A stretch of 64,000 bases of DNA from JAIQFL01 sp035295745 (GTDB lineage Bacteria; Acidobacteriota; Terriglobia; Bryobacterales; Bryobacteraceae): the NCBI GenBank assembly GCA_035295745.1, contig DATGIL010000007.1:50062-114061 (forward strand). Direction: 5' to 3'. The position numbers and the translations under genes were made by a program. This document shows, piece after piece, positions 44,968 to 53,557 of this stretch (its first letter is position 1; the number at the start of each line of letters is the position of its first letter). The notes below the pieces were generated by a model. That model did no database searches and had not been told where the DNA came from. It saw only the letters and a list, made by a program, of their open reading frames with translations.

Positions 44968-46107
44968 TCACAACGCGGCCAGCAGTTTCGCGATCAACGC
45001 GGTCCGGTCGGCGATGCGCGCGATGAGAATGCTCTCATTGGCGGCGTGTGCACCTTCGCCGACCCCGCCGAGACCATCCAATGTGGGGATTCCCAAGGCG
45101 GCGGTGAAGTTGCCATCGGAGCCGCCTCCGGTCAGCGATTCTTCGATCTCTACTCCGAGTTCCTTCGCCAGCGTCTGGGCGGTCCGAAACAGCTTGACGA
45201 TTCCAGCCGAACGCTCCATGGGAGGACGATTCAGACCTCCGGTCACTTCGATCGAGCAGCGGCGGTCGATCGGCCGCAAGCTCCGGAACTTCTTCTCCAA
45301 CGCCGGCGCATCCTTGAGCCGAAGAACGCGGATATCCACCTCTGCGCGCGCTTCCGCAGCCACCACGTTGGATCGAGTTCCCCCCGACATCACGCCCGGA
45401 TTCACGGTGATGCCGCGTGCGAGCTGCGTGAATCCCGCAACGCGATCGAGTTGGCGTGCAAGCTCCAAAATCGCGCTCGCCCCCGATTCAAAGTCCACTC
45501 CCGCATGCGACGCCCGGCCATGCACTACGATGGTGAAGTCTCCGACACCCTTGCGCGCCGTCTTGAGCTTGCCCGCCAGGCCGGTCCCGGGCTCCAGGAC
45601 GAGGACTGCTTTGCTGCGCGCCGCGTTCTTCTCGGTAAGAGCTCGAGAGGACTCGCTGCCCACTTCTTCATCGGAATTCAGTTGCAGCAGCACTTTCGAC
45701 GGCACCGCAACTTCCAGTTCGCGCAGCGCGCGGGCGGCAAACAGGAAGAAAGCGATGCCGGCTTTCATGTCGAGCACGCCGGGCCCCCACAGACGCCCGT
45801 TCGATGCGCGAAATGGCATGGTGCGCAGCGTGCCCATCGGCCAGACGGTATCGGAGTGGCCCAGGGCGAGGATCTGCCCGCTCTTTCGGCGTCCCGGCAG
45901 GGCGATTTCGCAGACCAGGTGAGGGCCGAAGTTCTTCGCCGCTGTTTTTTTCACTTTGGCGAATGGCGCGACGGTATCGGCCACCAGTTCGACGAATCGG
46001 CCGACGGCTGCCGGATCGTCGCTCGGCGACTCGCACTCCACCAACTGGCGGATGAGCGCTACGATTTCCGCTTCACGTTGCGCGATAAACGAGAGAATGG
46101 CGTCCAC
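44968..46107 (-). CDS. M20-family metallopeptidase (carboxypeptidase G2-like)
   Basis: The 379-residue protein has the M20 zinc motifs: GHSDTVWPMG, GVLDMKAGI with the bridging Asp, the catalytic and ligand Glu in LNSDEEVGSESS, LVLEPGT, and the lid domain GRASHAGVDFESGASA. The C-terminal His ligand is in EGAHAANESILI. The arrangement matches glutamate carboxypeptidase / CPG2. It releases a C-terminal amino acid, often Glu, from folate-like or dipeptide substrates; the exact one is not set. The stop lies 4 bp from the convergent NHL gene. It is divergent from fabZ. Confidence 0.9.
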   Translation of the reverse strand: MDAILSFIAQREAEIVALIRQLVECESPSDDPAAVGRFVELVADTVAPFAKVKKTAAKNFGPHLVCEIALPGRRKSGQILALGHSDTVWPMGTLRTMPFRASNGRLWGPGVLDMKAGIAFFLFAARALRELEVAVPSKVLLQLNSDEEVGSESSRALTEKNAARSKAVLVLEPGTGLAGKLKTARKGVGDFTIVVHGRASHAGVDFESGASAILELARQLDRVAGFTQLARGITVNPGVMSGGTRSNVVAAEARAEVDIRVLRLKDAPALEKKFRSLRPIDRRCSIEVTGGLNRPPMERSAGIVKLFRTAQTLAKELGVEIEESLTGGGSDGNFTAALGIPTLDGLGGVGEGAHAANESILIARIADRTALIAKLLAAL

Positions 46108-46219
46108 GCTTGATAGGATAGCGGACTCTCCTTCAATTTCAGCAGTTCCGCATGAACTGTGGCACGAATGTTCTCTTTAACCGGTCGAATCAGAAGAGGA
46201 GAGCTATAATAACGCTTCC

Positions 46220-46684
46220 ATGGCAATATTGGACATCAATGAAATCCGGGAAATTCTGCCTCACCGCTATCCGTTTCTACTGGTCGATCGCATCATAGAA
46301 ATGACCGCGGAGTGTGTGGTCGGCATCAAGAATGTGACCAACAACGAGCCATTTTTCCAGGGCCATTTTCCCGACTTTCCCGTCATGCCAGGCGTGCTGA
46401 TTGTGGAAGCCATGGCACAGGCCGCCGGTGTGCTGGTGCTCAAGAATCTGGAAGACCGGCACAACAAACTCGTGCTCCTGGTGGCCATCGAAAACGCCCG
46501 TTTCCGCCGGCCCGTCGTGCCCGGCGACACCCTTCGCCTCGAGATGAAAGTCATCAAGCGCAAAGCCAGCGTGGCCAAGATGGCGGGTGTCGCCACAGTC
46601 AATGGCGTAGTGGTGGCCGAAGCCGAAGTCATGTGCAAGCTCGCCGATAAGGAAGAGAAGCCCCCCGCGCCCGTCACTGCATAG
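46220..46684 (+). CDS. fabZ: 3-hydroxyacyl-ACP dehydratase FabZ
   Basis: The 154-residue hot-dog enzyme dehydrates 3-hydroxyacyl-ACP in fatty-acid elongation. The family signature ILPHRYPFLLVDRI is near residue 12; the catalytic pair is H49 (FQGHFPDFPVMPG) and E63 (IVEAMAQ). The length is normal. It starts the lipid A gene set and is followed by lpxA after 3 bp. FabZ and LpxA compete for the same 3-hydroxyacyl-ACP pool, and their coupling here is the common Gram-negative order. Confidence 0.96.
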   Translation: MAILDINEIREILPHRYPFLLVDRIIEMTAECVVGIKNVTNNEPFFQGHFPDFPVMPGVLIVEAMAQAAGVLVLKNLEDRHNKLVLLVAIENARFRRPVVPGDTLRLEMKVIKRKASVAKMAGVATVNGVVVAEAEVMCKLADKEEKPPAPVTA

Positions 46685-46687
46685 CCG

Positions 46688-47464
46688 ATGCCGATTCACC
46701 CCACCGCCATCGTCGACCCGCTCGCCCGAATCTCCGAAACCGCCGACATCGGCCCTTACTGCATCATCGGCCCCGAGGTGGAGATTGGCGCTCGTACCCG
46801 CCTCATGGCCAACCTTTACGTCGAGGGCCCTACGGTCATTGGCGAAGACAATCTCTTCTTTCCCTACAGCACTGTTGGCTTGGCTTCCCAGGACCTGAAA
46901 TACAAAGGTGAACGCGCGGAAACCCGCATCGGACACCGCAACCGCATCCGCGAGTTCGTCACCATCCACCGCGGCACACAGGGTGGCGGCCTGGTGACCG
47001 CCATCGGCAGCGACAATCTCCTCATGACTTACACCCACGTCGGTCACGACTGCCACATCGGCGATCACGTGATTATCGGAAACAGCGTTGGGCTCGCGGG
47101 CCACGTCATCATCGACGATTGGGCGGATGTCAGCCCGTTCAGCGGCGTGCACCAGTTCTGCCGCGTCGGGCGCCACGCCTTCATCGGGCCGTACAGCGTG
47201 ATTAAGCAGGACGTGCTGCCGTACTCGCTCACCAGCAACAAGCCCGAAGTTTCGGTCTTCGGCGCGAACCACATCGGGATGGCGCGGCGCGGCTTCTCCA
47301 AAGAAGCTATCGAATCTCTGCAAACCGCGTTCAGGCTTTTGACCCGCGCGCAACTCAATACCTCGCAAGCCATCGACCGCATCCGCGCCGAGGTTGCGCC
47401 ATGCCCCGAAGTAGACGAACTGATCGAGTTCATCCGCTCGTCCACGCGCGGCGTCGTGAAGTAA
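46688..47464 (+). CDS. lpxA: UDP-N-acetylglucosamine acyltransferase LpxA
   Basis: The 258-residue enzyme catalyses the first step of lipid A synthesis, acylating position 3 of UDP-GlcNAc. Hexapeptide repeats of the left-handed beta-helix run through the first two thirds (IGPYCIIGPEVEIGARTRLM, VIIGNSVGLAGHVII). The catalytic His is H120 in THVGHDCHIG. The helical C-terminal part (GFSKEAIESLQTAFRLL) is typical. The stop overlaps the next start by one base. Its presence marks the organism as an LPS-type diderm. Confidence 0.95.
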   Translation: MPIHPTAIVDPLARISETADIGPYCIIGPEVEIGARTRLMANLYVEGPTVIGEDNLFFPYSTVGLASQDLKYKGERAETRIGHRNRIREFVTIHRGTQGGGLVTAIGSDNLLMTYTHVGHDCHIGDHVIIGNSVGLAGHVIIDDWADVSPFSGVHQFCRVGRHAFIGPYSVIKQDVLPYSLTSNKPEVSVFGANHIGMARRGFSKEAIESLQTAFRLLTRAQLNTSQAIDRIRAEVAPCPEVDELIEFIRSSTRGVVK

Positions 47465-48294
47465 TGCGCTACGGGTTGATCGCGGGCAACGGGCGCTTTC
47501 CGCTGCTGGCGCTGGAAAGCGCGCAGCGTCTGGGCCACGACGTGACCGTGATCGCGATTCAGGAGGAGGCTTCGCGGGAAGTGGAAACCATGGCGCCCCG
47601 CTGCCACTGGATCTCACTTGGCCAGTTGAGCAAGCTGATCGAGATCCTGCGGCAGGAGGGAATCACCGAAGTGGTGATGTGCGGCCAGGTGAAGCACGCC
47701 AAGATCTTCTCCTCCATCCGACCCGACTGGCGTCTCGCCAAGTTGCTGGCCTCGTTGCCTTGGAAGAACACCGACGGCCTGATCGGAGGCGTGATTCGCG
47801 TTCTGGAAGACGAGGGCATTCACCTGCGCGACTCGACATTCCTGCTTAAGCCCATGCTCGCCATCTCCGGCGTCATGACCCGGCGTTCGCCGAGCAAGGA
47901 AGAGACCGTCGACATTGAATACGGCCGCCGCATCGCCAACGTGCTGGCAGGTGTCGACATCGGGCAAAGCGTCGCGATCTGCGATCGGGCGTGTGTCGCG
48001 GTGGAGGCGATGGAAGGCACTGACGCCATGCTCCGCCGGGCTGCCAGTCTGGTCAACGGCCGCCGGATGGCGCTGGTCAAGGCGGCTCGCCGGCGAGAAC
48101 ATCTCCTCTTCGACGTTCCCGTCGTCGGCCTGAACACCATCCCCGTGATGCAGGAAACCGGGACCACTGTCCTGGCGGTGGAGGCCGGCCGCACCTTGAT
48201 GCTGGACCGTGAGGCGATGGTCGCAGCGGCCAATCTCGCGGAAATCTCAATCATTGGGCAGACCGCCGATCCGCCCGCCCCAAGAAAGGCGTAA
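47464..48294 (+). CDS. lpxI: UDP-2,3-diacylglucosamine pyrophosphatase LpxI
   Basis: I take ATG 47464 (MRYGLIAGNGRFPLLALESA), which shares one base with the lpxA stop; it gives 276 residues. The family features are AGNGRFPLL, VVMCGQVKHAKIF, WKNTDGLIGGVI and MQETGTTVLAVEAGRTLMLD. LpxI hydrolyses UDP-2,3-diacylglucosamine to lipid X and UMP, the role LpxH plays in enterobacteria; alphaproteobacteria and acidobacteria use LpxI. Here it sits in the same operon as fabZ and lpxA, and the Gfo/Idh gene follows after 5 bp. Confidence 0.93.
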   Translation: MRYGLIAGNGRFPLLALESAQRLGHDVTVIAIQEEASREVETMAPRCHWISLGQLSKLIEILRQEGITEVVMCGQVKHAKIFSSIRPDWRLAKLLASLPWKNTDGLIGGVIRVLEDEGIHLRDSTFLLKPMLAISGVMTRRSPSKEETVDIEYGRRIANVLAGVDIGQSVAICDRACVAVEAMEGTDAMLRRAASLVNGRRMALVKAARRREHLLFDVPVVGLNTIPVMQETGTTVLAVEAGRTLMLDREAMVAAANLAEISIIGQTADPPAPRKA

Positions 48295-48299
48295 GCAGC

Positions 48300-49259
48300 A
48301 TGGCGAAACCTCGTTTAGCCGTTGTCGGTGCGGGCCAGTTCGGACGCAATCACTGCCGTGTCATTCACGAGTCCGAGCGCGCCGAACTCTGCGCGGTCGT
48401 CGATACCGACTCCGATCGCGCCTCGCAAATCGCATCCCTCTACCAGGCGCGTCCCCTCACCGACTTTCGCGAACTGGCTGGCGTCGTGGACGCCGCGGTC
48501 GTTGCCGTACCGACTACCGCGCATGCCGAGGTAGGCACCGCGCTCCTGGAAGCTGGGATCGACCTGCTGGTCGAGAAACCGATCGCCGACGATCTTTCGG
48601 GTGCCACACGCCTGATCGATGCCGCCGAAGCCCACAGCCGGATTCTGCAAGTGGGCCACCTCGAGCGTTTTAATCCCGCAGTCGTGGAATTGGAACGGCG
48701 AGTCACCCTACCTCTCTTTTTCGAGATCCACCGGCTCAATCTATTCAGTCCACGGAGCTTAGATGTAGACGTAGTCCTGGACTTGATGATCCATGACGTA
48801 GATATTGTCTTAGCTTTGGCGCATGCCGAGCCGCAAGAGACCCTCGCAGCAGGTATCTCGGTGCTGTCGGACAAGGTCGATATCGCCAACGTTCGCTTTC
48901 AGTTCGGCAATGGCTGTGTCGCGAACCTCACCGCCAGCCGGGTCTCCACGGAACGAGTAAGGAAACTGCGTCTCTTCCAGCCACACCAATACCTGTCACT
49001 GGATTACGAGCGGAAAGACCTGGCGATCTTCACGGTCGGTGAAAACCGGCAAATCGGATTCGAGCAGGCACGGATCGTAAAAGATGAGCCGCTGAAGCTG
49101 CAATTCGAGTCCTTTCTGGATTGCATAGAAAATCGAAAATCGCCGAAATGCTCCGGCTCTTCCGCGCGTCTAACTCTGCGGGTTGCTCTGTCGATTCTTG
49201 ATAGAATCAGAGAGCACTCGGAAATCGTCTCGCGGTCTGTGGCTGGATGGAAACCCTAG
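48300..49259 (+). CDS. Gfo/Idh/MocA-family oxidoreductase in the lipid A operon
   Basis: The 319-residue protein has the Rossmann N-terminus AVVGAGQFGRNHCRVIHE, the EKP motif DLLVEKPIADDL and the C-terminal substrate domain (VGHLERFNPAV, then DLMIHDVDIVLAL with the HDxD block). It follows lpxI and precedes the TonB gene, which it overlaps by 13 bases. In Acidithiobacillus the Gfo/Idh enzyme GnnA lies among lpx genes and oxidises UDP-GlcNAc on the way to 3-amino lipid A. That is an attractive hypothesis here, but its aminotransferase partner GnnB is not in the window. Sugar-nucleotide dehydrogenase is the cautious call. Confidence 0.75.
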   Translation: MAKPRLAVVGAGQFGRNHCRVIHESERAELCAVVDTDSDRASQIASLYQARPLTDFRELAGVVDAAVVAVPTTAHAEVGTALLEAGIDLLVEKPIADDLSGATRLIDAAEAHSRILQVGHLERFNPAVVELERRVTLPLFFEIHRLNLFSPRSLDVDVVLDLMIHDVDIVLALAHAEPQETLAAGISVLSDKVDIANVRFQFGNGCVANLTASRVSTERVRKLRLFQPHQYLSLDYERKDLAIFTVGENRQIGFEQARIVKDEPLKLQFESFLDCIENRKSPKCSGSSARLTLRVALSILDRIREHSEIVSRSVAGWKP

Positions 49260-50311
49260 TATCATCGCCGTCGGATATCGAACTCAATCTTCTCACCGAG
49301 TGGGGCGATCCGAATACCAGTTCGCGGACGCGTAAAGCGGCAGTCTATTCGGTACTGGTGCACGTCGTGGTGATCGCGATCCTGGTGATTTTCCCTCCGA
49401 GTGTCAGCCAACGCCCGCTGGAAACCGCTCAGGTCCACCGTACCATCACGCCGCTCATCGATCCGCCCACGGAACTGACCCAGAAGGCGCCCAATCACGG
49501 CAAGATCAGCAAGGAATTCAACGCGGCCGAGATTGAGGAAAGGCCTCGCGTTCAGCTCCCGCCAGAGATTCCGTCGACGAGCCGCAAACGTCCGCAGAAC
49601 GCTGCTCCCATCCCGGCGATGACCGCGCCGAAGCCGACTCCGGCAGTCCCCCTGCCCGAACCGCCCAAGCTGGACACTGCTGCCAAGGAGCAGCCCAAGA
49701 GCGTTCTGCCGCAAGTCGCGATGGCTCCTCCGCCTCCCCCGCCGCAGATCCAGACGGAGGAAAAGCCGAAGATTGTCCTGGAGGCTCCCTCCGCTGCTCC
49801 TGCCCCGCCTCCTCCTGGCCAGAGTAAGGTTCCCATGCCGAGTTCATCGGTAGCCGACGCCATGCGGCAGGTGATTCGGGGGAATGTTTCGGGCGCGGGA
49901 ATGACGGTGGGAGACTCCGATTCCCCAGGGCAGGCGGGGTACGGCTCGGGGGTTAATCTGCCCGCCAAGCCCGGTGCTCCCGCCAGCCAGTTGCAGTTGC
50001 TGAGCGATCCCATGGGCGTCGATTTCCGTCCTTACCTGATTCGGGTGCTGACCAGCGTGAAACAGCACTGGCTGGCCGTCATTCCGGAAAGTGTCCGGAT
50101 GGGGCGCCGCGGCAAGGTGGTCCTGCAGTTTTCGATCGCGCGTGACGGGCAGGTGCCAAAATTGGTGATCGCCGACGCTTCTGGGGCGGACGCTTTGGAC
50201 CGCGCGGCGGTGGCGGGAGTCAGCGCCTCCGTCCCATTTCCGCCGCTGCCCACCGAATTCAAAGGCGATAAAATCGTATTGCAGTTCAACTTTGCGTATA
50301 ACAGCAAATGA
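49247..50311 (+). CDS. TonB-family energy-transduction protein
   Basis: The 354-residue protein has one N-terminal transmembrane helix (AAVYSVLVHVVVIAILVIF) and a long Pro/Ala/Lys-rich periplasmic spacer (PPPPPPQIQTEEKP). Its C-terminal TonB fold has the shape VDFRPYLIRVLTSVKQHWLA and SVRMGRRGKVVLQFSIARDG, then FPPLPTEFKGDKIVLQF. TonB proteins pass proton-motive energy to outer-membrane receptors, but no exbB/exbD genes are next to it. The gene overlaps the Gfo/Idh gene by 13 bases and the next small gene by four. Confidence 0.88.
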   Translation: METLVSSPSDIELNLLTEWGDPNTSSRTRKAAVYSVLVHVVVIAILVIFPPSVSQRPLETAQVHRTITPLIDPPTELTQKAPNHGKISKEFNAAEIEERPRVQLPPEIPSTSRKRPQNAAPIPAMTAPKPTPAVPLPEPPKLDTAAKEQPKSVLPQVAMAPPPPPPQIQTEEKPKIVLEAPSAAPAPPPPGQSKVPMPSSSVADAMRQVIRGNVSGAGMTVGDSDSPGQAGYGSGVNLPAKPGAPASQLQLLSDPMGVDFRPYLIRVLTSVKQHWLAVIPESVRMGRRGKVVLQFSIARDGQVPKLVIADASGADALDRAAVAGVSASVPFPPLPTEFKGDKIVLQFNFAYNSK

Positions 50312-50478
50312 CCACTGAACGGTTGAACAAGCGACTGCTGGCCGCGATGAGCACCTACGCCGTGCTCGCGGTTCTTGCCGGCACTACGCTGGACGGCGGC
50401 GTGATGCGCAACTTCATCTGGATCCTGCTCGCCGCTCTGGCCGCAAAGACTTACATCGCCTACCGCGCCGGCTGGTAA
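50308..50478 (+). CDS. 56-residue membrane protein coupled to the TonB gene
   Basis: The short gene starts at ATG 50308 in a four-base overlap (ATGA) with the TonB gene and stops at TAA 50476. It reads MTTERLNKRLLAAMSTYAVL, then AVLAGTTLDGGVMRNFIW and ILLAALAAKTYIAYRAGW. Two hydrophobic helices are separated by a short turn. I recognise no family. Translational coupling and the membrane character support it as a real gene, perhaps an accessory of the TonB protein. Confidence 0.65.
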   Translation: MTTERLNKRLLAAMSTYAVLAVLAGTTLDGGVMRNFIWILLAALAAKTYIAYRAGW

Positions 50479-50540
50479 AGAGCCGCTGCCCTTGACGCAG
50501 CCACTGCCGCTTGCTTCAATCAAGTCGGCTAGAGGTTTCC

Positions 50541-51368
50541 ATGCGATCGACTTTGCTGATTGCCTTTTTTCCGGTACTGTTGTCCGCCGCTCCGGCGCTT
50601 CAGATCGTCAAGCCCATCATCAGTCAGATGGAAGGCGGTGCTTCCGATCCTGCCGGGTTCGAGCATGTTCCCGGGGAGACGCTGTACTTCTCCTGCCGGA
50701 TTGACGGCTATTTCAAGACGCCGGAGGAGAAGATCCACCTCACCTACTCCGTGCAGGCGTTTGACCCCAAAGGGATTCCGCTGACCGAACTCTACAAGAA
50801 CGAGATCATGGATGAAGTGAGCCCGCAGGATAAGGGCTGGCAGCCGCGAATCGAGACCGAATTGGCGATTCCGCCCCTGGTTGGCCCCGGCGAGTACAAG
50901 ATTCTGGTCAAGGTGGAAGATGTCTTCGCCAAGGCGTCGCAGGAACTCTCCGTGCCATTCCGCGTACGCGGCCATGAAGTGGAGCCTAGCGACACCCTCG
51001 TGGTTCGCAATTTCCGTTTCTTCAAGAATGAAGATGACAACCAGGCGCTCGCCAAGGCCGTATACAAACCCGGCGACGGGGTGTGGGCCAAATTCGATAT
51101 CACCGGATTCAAATACGGCGAACAGAACAAGATCGACGTGAGCTATGTGACTTCGGTGGTGGCGCCCAGCGGCAAGGTACTCTGGACGCAGCCGGAACCC
51201 GCTACCGAGGAGTCGGAGTCGTTCTATCCGAAGCGCTACGTCGCGGCATCCTTCGGCATCAGCCTGCAACCGAACATTCGTCCCGGCGAGTATACGATCG
51301 CGGTGCAGGTGAAGGACGCGGTGGGCAATCAGACACACGAGGCCAAGGGCACCTTCACGGTGGAGTAG
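50541..51368 (+). CDS. Secreted beta-rich protein, hypothetical
   Basis: I take ATG 50541 (MRSTLLIAFFPVLLSAAPAL), which gives a proper signal peptide and 275 residues. The mature part is beta-rich: LQIVKPIISQMEGGASDPAG, then GETLYFSCRIDGYF and two similar modules with GPGEYKILVKVEDVF and RPGEYTIAVQVKDAVGNQTH near residues 120 and 255. The two halves look like tandem Ig-like or macroglobulin-like domains. An AGAGG site precedes the start. Function is unknown; a periplasmic or surface role is inferred. Confidence 0.75.
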   Translation: MRSTLLIAFFPVLLSAAPALQIVKPIISQMEGGASDPAGFEHVPGETLYFSCRIDGYFKTPEEKIHLTYSVQAFDPKGIPLTELYKNEIMDEVSPQDKGWQPRIETELAIPPLVGPGEYKILVKVEDVFAKASQELSVPFRVRGHEVEPSDTLVVRNFRFFKNEDDNQALAKAVYKPGDGVWAKFDITGFKYGEQNKIDVSYVTSVVAPSGKVLWTQPEPATEESESFYPKRYVAASFGISLQPNIRPGEYTIAVQVKDAVGNQTHEAKGTFTVE

Positions 51369-51453
51369 GCGCGGCGGACTTTCTGGCCGCAGGTTGAAGC
51401 ACCTGTGCGGTGGCGCTCTTCGCGCACGCCTGTTCGCGTAATACCCTACAGTC

Positions 51454-52956
51454 ATGGAACACGTAGTTCTGGGGGCGCAAGCCCTCACTATCGAAGAGGT
51501 GGCACGGGTTGCGCGCGACAACATCGGCGTACGCATCGCGGGCGGCGCCAAAACGCGGATCGCCAATGGGCGCGCGCGGCTCGACGAACTGCTGGCGCGC
51601 GGCGAGCGCATCTACGGAGTCAACACCGGTATCGGCGCGAATCTCGGCATCTCGCTCGAGCCCGAGCAGATGGAACTGCTGCAGAGCAACCTGGTGCGCC
51701 AACTGAGTTGCGCCACCGGCCAGCCGTTGCCCCGCGATGTGGTCCGAGCCGCCACGTTGTTGCGCATCGCGACGTTCGTGACCGGCGCCTCGGCGGTACG
51801 AAATCACCTGGTGGATGCGCTGGCGGCGCTGCTGAACCGTGGCGTCACGCCGATCGTGCCCCGCTACGGATCGGTGGGGGCGAGCGGCGACCTGATGCCG
51901 TCGGCCTACATCGCCCGCGTCCTCATCGGCATGGGTGAGGCGGAGTTTCAGGGCCATCCGATGGCGGCATCGGCCGCGCTGCACAACGCCGGCCTGCCGC
52001 CCATCCACTTCGCGCCGAAGGAAGGGCTGGCTTTGATCAATGGCACGACGTTCATGACGGCGGCCGCGTCCCTGCTCTGGCTGGACGCCCGGAGGGTGCT
52101 GCGCGCTCTCCTCGCCGCCACGGCCCTCAGTATCGAAGCCTTGCAGGCTCCCGAGCTGCCGCTCGATCCGTGGGTGCACGAATCCAAAGGCCATCCCGGA
52201 CAGATCGCGGTTGCGGCCTTCCTGCGAGAGATGCTGGTGGGGTCCGGCTATACGCGGCCGTCGAGCGGCCAGACCTGCTACTCGCTACGCTGTGCGCCGC
52301 AGGGTCTGGGGCCTGCATGGGAAGCGCTCGAAGATTCGCGGGCGGTGTTGGAACGGGAGATCAACTCCGCGAACGACAATCCGCTGATCGATCCGGATTC
52401 CGGAGTGCTATACAAGGCGGGCAACTTCTATGGCGGCCACATCGCACGACTGCTCGACACCTGGAAGATCGATTTTGCCTGCATGGGGAACTGGGGCAAT
52501 GCGCTGATGGCGCTGCTGGTGGACGATCGCTTCAATGGTGGGCTGCCCGCCAACCTTACGCCTAATCCAGGAGTCAACTCCGGGTTCAAGGGCATGCAAT
52601 TGAGCGTCACCAGCCTGACTTGCGCGATCCGCCAGATGGCGGGGCCGAGCTCGATTCATTCGCTGCCCACCGAGCAATACAACCAGGACGTGGTGAGCCT
52701 GGGGATGCACGCGGCGGTCACCGCCATGGATGCCCTCGAATGCCTGCGCAACGAGATCGCGATGCTGCTGCTGGCAGCAGTCCAGGCGGTGGATCTTCGC
52801 GGCGGCCCTTCTCCGCTCGGGGAAGGATCGCGCCGCATCTACGATGTCGTGCGGCAAGTTGCGCCGTTCCATGACGCGGATCGCGCCATGGAGAGCGAGG
52901 TGGCAGCGGTGGCGGCGAAGATCAAAGACACTGGCGCGGGCGGACTGGCGTTTTGA
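51454..52956 (+). CDS. Aromatic/histidine ammonia-lyase family enzyme (HutH-like)
   Basis: The 500-residue protein has the family order: YGVNTGIGANLG, the MIO-forming triad A143-S144-G145 in GSVGASGDLMPSAY, LALINGTTFMTAAA, YSLRCAPQGLGPAW, NSANDNPLIDPD and SIHSLPTEQYNQDVVSLGM. The selectivity pair, SH in histidine, HL in tyrosine and FL in phenylalanine lyases, is Q83-L84 here (SNLVRQLSC). No hut genes are adjacent. It removes ammonia from an amino acid, or is a 2,3-aminomutase; the substrate should not be assumed to be histidine. Confidence 0.85.
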   Translation: MEHVVLGAQALTIEEVARVARDNIGVRIAGGAKTRIANGRARLDELLARGERIYGVNTGIGANLGISLEPEQMELLQSNLVRQLSCATGQPLPRDVVRAATLLRIATFVTGASAVRNHLVDALAALLNRGVTPIVPRYGSVGASGDLMPSAYIARVLIGMGEAEFQGHPMAASAALHNAGLPPIHFAPKEGLALINGTTFMTAAASLLWLDARRVLRALLAATALSIEALQAPELPLDPWVHESKGHPGQIAVAAFLREMLVGSGYTRPSSGQTCYSLRCAPQGLGPAWEALEDSRAVLEREINSANDNPLIDPDSGVLYKAGNFYGGHIARLLDTWKIDFACMGNWGNALMALLVDDRFNGGLPANLTPNPGVNSGFKGMQLSVTSLTCAIRQMAGPSSIHSLPTEQYNQDVVSLGMHAAVTAMDALECLRNEIAMLLLAAVQAVDLRGGPSPLGEGSRRIYDVVRQVAPFHDADRAMESEVAAVAAKIKDTGAGGLAF

Positions 52957-53105
52957 TTCGCTCCAAGGATTTGTGCGGAAGGGTACCTTCCCTGGGGCAA
53001 CCTGCCAATCCACACACACGCGCCGCGAGCGGGTCGCGTAAAATGCAGTCATCAGGAATGCAGTCCATCTGACAAGCTGATTGTGCAAATGAAGAGGGGG
53101 AGAAG

Positions 53106-53489
53106 ATGGAGACGATTTTACTGGTCGATGATGACCCGGCGATTTTGAGACTTTGTCAGCAAATATTAAGATTAGATGCATACAACGTGCTGACGGCGCC
53201 CAGCGGGGAAATGGCCCTTCGGGTCTTGCAAAGCAACAACAACCAAGTCGATCTGGCGGTACTGGATGTGATGATGCCCTTCATGAACGGCATTGAACTC
53301 GCCGGTCGCATTCAGAAAGCCAATCCGGATATCCCGGTCGTGCTCATGACGGGGTATGGCCCAGCCGAGATTGCACGCGTAGTAGGAGAAAACAATCCGT
53401 ACCGAATTATCTGGAAGCCGTTCACCAGCGAATCGCTTCGCCGCATGGTAGAGAACGTGATTTCCGCCTCGACTGGCGCCTCCGCCTGA
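53106..53489 (+). CDS. Single-domain response regulator (CheY-like)
   Basis: The 127-residue receiver has the acidic pocket ILLVDDDPAI (D8-D10), the phosphoacceptor D54 (LDVMMPFMNG), T82 (VVLMTGYGP) and K104 (WKPF), so all phosphorylation residues are present. The domain is complete and there is no output domain. It must act through a partner protein or a phosphorelay. No histidine kinase lies in the window. A strong Shine-Dalgarno (GAAGAGGGGGAG) precedes it. Confidence 0.9.
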   Translation: METILLVDDDPAILRLCQQILRLDAYNVLTAPSGEMALRVLQSNNNQVDLAVLDVMMPFMNGIELAGRIQKANPDIPVVLMTGYGPAEIARVVGENNPYRIIWKPFTSESLRRMVENVISASTGASA

Positions 53490-53557
53490 ACCCCGCGGCG
53501 CCCGGCAAATTTCAGCGGCCTGCTCACCAAAACACGCGGCCCCCGTCCAACTGCACT

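Noticed and set aside
51454..52956. Assigning the lyase the symbol hutH
   Set aside because: The substrate-selectivity pair is Gln-Leu and no hut neighbours are present, so the symbol was left empty.
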